Assembly: GCA_902782395.1 (NCBI GenBank)
Contig: CACZNF010000022.1
Coordinates: 1 to 8,507 of the forward strand
DNA: 8,507 nucleotides
DNA from: an uncultured Erysipelotrichaceae bacterium
GTDB taxonomy: Bacteria > Bacillota_I > Bacilli_A > RFN20 > CAG-826
Reading direction: 5' to 3'
The position numbers and the translations under genes are program-made. This document shows, one piece after another, positions 6,298 to 8,507 of this stretch. The notes under the pieces are model-generated. The model saw nothing but the letters and a program-made list of their open reading frames with translations, ran no database searches and had not been told where the DNA came from. Each line of letters opens with the position of its first letter. Position 1 is the stretch's first letter.

Positions 6298-6984
6298 GTA
6301 CATGTCGTGATCGAATGTTACTTCGACATCCTTATCCGCTTGATAATAAGCGATTCTTTCAAATGGCTCTATCACTTCAATATTCTTTTGTGGTGCAGTG
6401 TATGGATTCATAACAATGAGTTCACCTGCATTACTTAAGAATGTATTAAGTATGGTTTTACCAACCATTTTTGTGACATTTTCTTCACTCATTTCCACTG
6501 GTTTAAATGCCGCTACAACTTCTTTTACTGCATGAGCTTTTTCTGAATAGTAATAATGACGCATATTGGTGTAAACACCAATTGTTTCCACTAAAAGGAT
6601 TTCTTTTTCATCATCTTTACTGACATGGATAATGCCTTTATTTGGTAGAGTTGGTCTTTCATCACCGGCATAAGGGAAAGCTAAATAACAGTGATAATAG
6701 CCTTCATTATCTGGAACAGTATCACTCACTCTTTCAATTCTCACAGTGGACTTAAATTCAGCCACTAATTGATAGCCTTGAGAAGATAAAAATGTATAAG
6801 GTGGAACATTTGTCCATTGATGGTATGCGTAATCATCTGCTGCTATCTCGGTTTCAGTAAAAACAGCATCTGGAATAGAAGAATAGCTAGTGCTATTAGA
6901 TGAGGTAGTGACATCATTATTGTTACACGCCATAACGCCACACATTAAAGCGACTAAAAGTGTAATTTTGCTAAGGATTTTCAT
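6292..6984 (-). CDS. putative lipoprotein, function unknown
   Basis: This is a 230-residue protein that I do not recognise. It begins with Lys-bearing MKILSK, a hydrophobic segment ITLLVALMCGVMA and Cys20 in the lipobox VMAC, so a type II (lipoprotein) signal peptide is likely, with lipid attachment at Cys20 and anchoring to the outer face of the membrane. Met at -2 of the lipobox is less common but tolerated. Asn-Asn-Asn-Asp and a Ser/Thr-rich linker (about 25-40) follow, then a soluble domain rich in aromatic and acidic residues with no repeats or further membrane segments. An ATG at 6997-6999 is in frame five codons earlier, but it overlaps the Shine-Dalgarno GGGAGGA (6991-6997), so the start at 6984 is preferred. 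The gene converges with the DUF523 gene and lies downstream of the dUTPase terminator. It appears to be a single-gene unit, though I see no convincing promoter. Confidence 0.78.
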   Translation of the reverse strand: MKILSKITLLVALMCGVMACNNNDVTTSSNSTSYSSIPDAVFTETEIAADDYAYHQWTNVPPYTFLSSQGYQLVAEFKSTVRIERVSDTVPDNEGYYHCYLAFPYAGDERPTLPNKGIIHVSKDDEKEILLVETIGVYTNMRHYYYSEKAHAVKEVVAAFKPVEMSEENVTKMVGKTILNTFLSNAGELIVMNPYTAPQKNIEVIEPFERIAYYQADKDVEVTFDHDMYK

Positions 6985-6990
6985 ATCGGG

Positions 6991-6997
6991 TCCTCCC
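6991..6997 (-). promoter_or_regulatory. ribosome binding site that decides the lipoprotein start
   Basis: GGGAGGA on the minus strand lies about 6-7 nt before ATG 6982-6984, ideal spacing. The alternative in-frame ATG at 6997-6999 overlaps this element and has no comparable site upstream of it. Confidence 0.75.
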
Positions 6998-7030
6998 ATC
7001 TATTAGACAATTAAAAGTACGATGACTGCT

Positions 7031-7059
7031 AAAAAAGAAAAAGCCTGATGAGGCCCTTT
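7031..7059 (-). terminator. rho-independent terminator after glgP and the dUTPase gene
   Basis: Immediately after the dUTPase TAG stop the minus strand reads AAAGGGCCTCATCAGGCTTT followed by TTCTTTTTT. GCCT and AGGC pair around a CATC loop, and G-T and A-T pairs extend the stem to about nine base pairs before the T-rich tail. It should end the glgP-dUTPase transcript and separate it from the lipoprotein gene. Confidence 0.85.
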
Positions 7060-7551
7060 CTAATAATTGGTGTCTTGACGGTGATAGTTTTCATCAAGCT
7101 TTTTATAATAAGCCTTTTCAATTGTGGTCCATCTGACTTTTAAAATAGGGACGATATTAATAAAGGCTTGGAACGCTTTGATGTAACTCTTTTCATCTTG
7201 TTTCTTTAAGAAGATTGCCGCTAAACGGTAAACTTCTAAGATTTGTTCAGTTAAATCATCACTGTGTCTTGTGTAATGATATGTCTTTTTGTTGGCTTTG
7301 ATATCAATGCCTAAAGAGAGGAAGAAATGTAAGCCATCAACGTATTCGTCTAAGACGATATCTTGCGCTTCACTTGGTTTATTGGACCAATATTTGAAAC
7401 ATCTAGTCGCGTTAGCGAATTCCCCAAACTCAACGAGTAAAGCAAGAATTCTTCTACTTCTTGTCGTAGCGTATGTAACGTGATGATTATCCGCGATTCT
7501 TGCGTCTAATTCTGCTTGTTTTTGATATAAATTTGTTAAATCCACTGCCAT
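7060..7551 (-). CDS. dimeric-type dUTPase / all-alpha NTP pyrophosphohydrolase (dUTPase_2 family)
   Basis: This is a 163-residue all-helical protein matching the dUTPase_2 family, which hydrolyses dUTP to dUMP and pyrophosphate and so keeps uracil out of DNA and feeds thymidylate synthesis. The start LTNLYQKQAELDARIADNH fits the family's opening L-x-x-x-Q-x-x-LD. The metal-binding acids are in LVEFGEFANATRCFKYWS (Glu41 and Glu44) and DEYVDGLHFFLSLG (Glu69 and Asp72), the ExxE/ExxD pattern of the all-alpha NTP pyrophosphatase superfamily. FKYWS is also a family hallmark. A related house-cleaning specificity cannot be excluded. The ATG is 2 nt after the glgP stop with AGAAGG (7562-7567) about 10 nt upstream, so it is probably translationally coupled to glgP. 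The pairing has no evident metabolic logic. A terminator follows directly. Confidence 0.88.
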   Translation of the reverse strand: MAVDLTNLYQKQAELDARIADNHHVTYATTRSRRILALLVEFGEFANATRCFKYWSNKPSEAQDIVLDEYVDGLHFFLSLGIDIKANKKTYHYTRHSDDLTEQILEVYRLAAIFLKKQDEKSYIKAFQAFINIVPILKVRWTTIEKAYYKKLDENYHRQDTNY

Positions 7552-7553
7552 AA

Positions 7554-8507
7554 TTATTTAACCTTCTCTAAGTGCCAAATCTCTTCAGCGTAACTCTTAA
7601 TTGTTCTATCACTTGTAAAGAAGCTGGAGTTAGCGATGTTCATTAAGCACATCTTGTTCCAAAGCGCTTTATTTTGATAGAGCTCTTGAATCTTTTCTTG
7701 AGCTTTTAAGTACGATTCAAAGTCAGCAAGGATGAAATATTCATCGCGCTTATTCATGATTTCATCAAAGATGATGGTGAATTTATCATGACGGAAGCCA
7801 GACCATGGACCATTAAATAAGGAATCCATGACCGCTTTGATGCGGTGATCGTTATTGTAAATATCCCATGGATTATAATCTTGTTTCTTATAGTGTTCTT
7901 CAACTTCTTCACTTCTTAAACCGAAGATGACGTTATTTTCTTCACCACCACGTTGGACGATTTCAATGTTCGCGCCATCCATTGTGCCTAAGGTAATGGC
8001 ACCATTCATCATGAGCTTCATGTTAGAGGTACCACTTGCTTCTTTACCAGCGGTACTAATTTGTTCACTAACATCCGCTGCTGGAATAATAAGTTCGGCT
8101 AATGTGACACCATAGTTTTCAATAAAAACTACTTTGAGGAACTTATTAGTTTCTTCATCATTATTGATGACGTCTGCGACAGCAAGGATTAATTCGATAA
8201 TCTTCTTCGCATATGTATAGCTAGGCGCGGCTTTCGCACCAAAGATATAAGTGTGTGGATAGATTCTAAATGATGGGTCTTCCTTCATTCTTTGGTAGAG
8301 ATAAATGATGTGGAAGATATTTAAGAGCTGTCTCTTATAAGCATGGAGTCTCTTGATTTGAACATCAAAGATGCTATCAGGATCAACTTCAATACCATTG
8401 TTTTCTTTAATGTATTTGGCTAATGCTACTTTGTTAGCGTATTTAATGTTACCAATGGACTGTAAGACTTTTTCATCGTCTTTGAACTTTTCAAAGCCTT
8501 TGATTAA
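7554..8507 (-). CDS. glgP: glycogen/maltodextrin phosphorylase, C-terminal part, cut by the window edge
   Basis: This pyridoxal-phosphate enzyme (GT35) releases glucose-1-phosphate from alpha-1,4-glucans by phosphorolysis. The frame is open from the right edge to the stop at 7554-7556, giving the last 317 residues of a protein usually about 750-820 long. Visible signatures are FDVQIKRLHAYKRQLLNI early in the fragment, then RIYPHTYIFGAKAAPSY, then EASGTSNMKLMMNG, whose Lys (codon 8016-8018) is the Schiff-base lysine for PLP, followed by GTMDGANIEI. The C-terminus (YAEEIWHLEKV) is normal. An internal Met at 8286-8288 is not the real start, because conserved phosphorylase sequence continues upstream of it. 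The dUTPase gene follows after 2 nt. The substrate class (glycogen or maltodextrin) is not decided here, and other glycogen genes may lie to the right of the window. Confidence 0.95.
   Translation of the reverse strand, partial: LIKGFEKFKDDEKVLQSIGNIKYANKVALAKYIKENNGIEVDPDSIFDVQIKRLHAYKRQLLNIFHIIYLYQRMKEDPSFRIYPHTYIFGAKAAPSYTYAKKIIELILAVADVINNDEETNKFLKVVFIENYGVTLAELIIPAADVSEQISTAGKEASGTSNMKLMMNGAITLGTMDGANIEIVQRGGEENNVIFGLRSEEVEEHYKKQDYNPWDIYNNDHRIKAVMDSLFNGPWSGFRHDKFTIIFDEIMNKRDEYFILADFESYLKAQEKIQELYQNKALWNKMCLMNIANSSFFTSDRTIKSYAEEIWHLEKVK

Noticed and set aside
7002..7032. Promoter for the lipoprotein gene (TTAGCA with TCTAAT)
   Set aside because: The spacing is 19 nt, and the predicted start would fall inside the Shine-Dalgarno, so the message would lose its ribosome site.
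7289..7483. Plus-strand open frame opposite the dUTPase gene
   Set aside because: It is antisense to the conserved metal-binding helices of the dUTPase and has no independent support.
7927..8115. Plus-strand open frame opposite glgP
   Set aside because: It is antisense to the PLP-lysine region of glycogen phosphorylase. It is a shadow.
1..8507. Mobile element, CRISPR array, defence system, tRNA or rRNA
   Set aside because: There are no transposase or recombinase motifs, no spaced direct repeats and no tRNA-like cloverleaf segments. Gene content is housekeeping plus a few uncharacterised families.

Overview
The window looks like a chromosomal housekeeping segment from a low-GC Gram-positive-type bacterium, probably Bacillota or the neighbouring Mycoplasmatota (an uncultured Bacilli, Erysipelotrichia, Acholeplasma or RF39-like lineage). 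The reasons are the AT-rich sequence, strong GGAGG-type ribosome sites, a Gram-positive-style PheS with a four-cysteine insert, an all-alpha dimeric-type dUTPase and a lipobox lipoprotein. That placement is inference. Tryptophan is written TGG wherever family motifs allow a check, so the standard bacterial code fits. No gene in the window ends in TGA.

Layout. From right to left on the minus strand, the 3' part of glycogen phosphorylase (glgP, entering from the right edge) is followed 2 nt later by a dUTPase-like NTP pyrophosphohydrolase. A strong rho-independent terminator ends that pair. Next comes an orphan lipoprotein of unknown function, converging on a plus-strand DUF523/TudS-like gene that has its own terminator. 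The DUF523 gene is divergent from a minus-strand four-gene cluster packed with gaps or overlaps of -1 to 10 nt: a YgjP-type zinc metallopeptidase, a SpoU/TrmH-family RNA 2'-O-methyltransferase, a four-cysteine zinc-ribbon protein and an alpha/beta hydrolase. After a 155-nt gap that holds an AT-rich inverted repeat and an extended -10 promoter come pheS and pheT, the two subunits of phenylalanyl-tRNA synthetase. pheT runs off the left edge.

Main anomaly. pheT is broken near position 1340. The upstream frame stops at 1331-1333, and the rest of pheT resumes in another frame at 1338 and stays open to position 1. The alignment implied by conserved motifs shows that about 16 residues (the usual L...GIRPINNVVD segment) are missing, equivalent to a net loss of about 47 nt. 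This is a deletion rather than a simple slip. Because pheT is normally essential, it is either a very recent lesion, a minority-strain haplotype or an assembly error.

No mobile element, CRISPR array, tRNA, rRNA or defence gene is visible. The longest stretch without a gene is about 155 nt. I found no convincing undescribed system. The least-understood pieces are the orphan lipoprotein, the zinc-ribbon/hydrolase pair and the palindrome between the divergent genes.
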